Source: Daejeonella sp.
Lineage (GTDB): Bacteria > Bacteroidota > Bacteroidia > Sphingobacteriales > Sphingobacteriaceae
Assembly (NCBI RefSeq): GCF_030695525.1
Contig: NZ_JAUYSS010000072.1
Coordinates: forward strand, 78,376-142,375
DNA: 64,000 bases
Reading direction: 5' to 3'
Part shown: in pieces, positions 63,476 to 64,000 of the stretch
How positions within the stretch are numbered: the stretch's first letter is position 1
Layout of the letters: each line of letters starts with the position of its first letter
Notes under the pieces: model-generated
Seen by the model: the letters and a program-made list of their open reading frames with translations, nothing else
Told to the model about the DNA's origin: nothing
The model's database searches: none
Made by a program: the position numbers and the translations under genes

Positions 63476-64000
63476 TTAATAATTTCGGGTATCAATTCCC
63501 CAGAGCAATTTATTCCTTAACGTAGATAAATAGTTTTCATTACTAAGTCTGATCAAATTGATTCCAAAACCAGCTTTCTTAACTTTAACTTTTATGGATG
63601 TATCGATTACTTCTGTCCGTGAATCACAGGTAAGCAGGTATTTCGAACTTCTTCCTTCAATTTCAAACGAAAGAATATTGGTGTCTGACAAGACTATAGG
63701 CCTGACATTCAGATTATGCGGAGAAATAGGGGTAACAACCATGTTCCCGGAACCCGGGAATATAATGGGGCCACCACAACTCAAAGAATAGGCTGTTGAT
63801 CCGGTTGGTGTAGCCACAATAAGGCCGTCCGCCCAGTATGAATTCAAAAAATCCCCGTTCAGATAAGCATGCACTATCATCATAGCTGAGGTATCCCGTT
63901 TATGAATAGTAACATCATTCAGTGCAAAATTTTCATTTCCAAATAGCTTCAATTCTGATTCTATACAAAGCTGAACACGTTTATCCAGGGTAAAGTCCTT
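63476..64000 (-). CDS. nadK: NAD kinase (start lies beyond the window)
   Basis: The frame is open to base 64000, so the N-terminal part, with the GGDGT loop, is outside the window; a TTG at 63952 is not the start. The visible 174 residues hold the NadK C-terminal domain: ALNDVTIHKRDTSAMMIVHA, the signature YWADGLIVATPTGSTAYSLSCGGP and the NLNVRPIVLSD segment. The enzyme phosphorylates NAD to NADP. The TPTGSTAY motif is intact. Confidence 0.96.
   Translation of the reverse strand, partial: KDFTLDKRVQLCIESELKLFGNENFALNDVTIHKRDTSAMMIVHAYLNGDFLNSYWADGLIVATPTGSTAYSLSCGGPIIFPGSGNMVVTPISPHNLNVRPIVLSDTNILSFEIEGRSSKYLLTCDSRTEVIDTSIKVKVKKAGFGINLIRLSNENYLSTLRNKLLWGIDTRNY

Noticed and set aside
63476..63952. 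Treating nadK as a complete 158-residue gene
   Set aside because: The TTG at 63952 is internal; the frame is open past the window end and the N-terminal domain is missing.
1..64000. tRNA, rRNA, CRISPR, insertion sequence, prophage and toxin-antitoxin signals
   Set aside because: I looked at the intergenic regions and gene content and saw no tRNA or rRNA signature, no direct-repeat/spacer array, no transposase or integrase, and no small paired toxin-antitoxin genes.

Overview
The window is a stretch of an AT-rich Bacteroidota chromosome, most likely class Sphingobacteriia (a Pedobacter-like relative). This placement is inferred from several signs. Gene order is typical of the phylum (nadK, DUF6089, uppS, bamA, two ompH/skp genes, murI). 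There are Bacteroidota-restricted families (DUF4783, DUF6089, a CCDC81-type HU-SPOR membrane protein). Promoters follow the Bacteroidota -33 TTTG / -7 TAnnTTTG pattern, and almost no gene has a Shine-Dalgarno sequence. I see no rRNA, tRNA, CRISPR array, insertion sequence, prophage or integrase. The region reads as core chromosome, and no gene-free gap exceeds 300 bases; the largest is about 286 bases, upstream of hppA.

Layout. 1-4982 (+): a 5'-truncated (p)ppGpp synthetase/hydrolase, a Fur-family repressor, purA and pabB. 5006-7846 (-): an M48 lipoprotein protease, plsY, nadC and a DUF4783 protein. 7927-9977 (+): gpmI and a coupled unknown lipoprotein. 9987-11042 (-): a small membrane protein and a TPR protein. 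11304-15378 (+): lon and two outer-membrane-type proteins, one LpxR-like. 15380-15790 (-): arfB. 15892-20450 (+): cmk, rpsA, pyrR, pyrB. 20604-29729 (+): a large TPR protein and a coupled outer-membrane barrel, then HU/SPOR protein, TolQ/ExbB, TolR/ExbD, TonB/TolA-like protein and folC. 29823-32141 (-): an SDR oxidoreductase and an APC permease. 32428-37010 (+): membrane pyrophosphatase, CAT-type permease, MarC. 37140-41036 (-): an rRNA methyltransferase, a periplasmic-binding-fold lipoprotein and guaA. 41131-42376 (+): a DUF1905/OmdA protein and an NlpC/P60 lipoprotein. 42369-46361 (-): UbiD-type decarboxylase, dCMP deaminase, sugar MFS transporter. 46504-47133 (+): a LysE exporter. 47264-64000 (-): a PurF-type enzyme, nuoN-M-L-K-J-I-H, murI, two ompH/skp genes, bamA, uppS, a DUF6089 protein and the 3' part of nadK.

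Functionally the window covers nucleotide synthesis (purA, guaA, PurF-type, pyrR, pyrB, cmk, dCMP deaminase), energy conversion (complex I membrane arm, H+/Na+ pyrophosphatase, gpmI), cofactors (nadC, nadK, pabB, folC) and envelope assembly (plsY, uppS, murI, bamA, skp, the Tol-like cluster). The most system-like locus is 20604-28345. It could form a Tol-like trans-envelope machine whose inner-membrane partner carries a cytoplasmic HU-type domain and a periplasmic SPOR domain. Other points of interest are degenerate 7-bp-phased intergenic repeats at three sites, a nested-hairpin element at 37031-37139, four promoters placed so close to start codons that leaderless mRNAs are expected, a sigma-54-like site before lon, and a nuo cluster that starts at nuoH.
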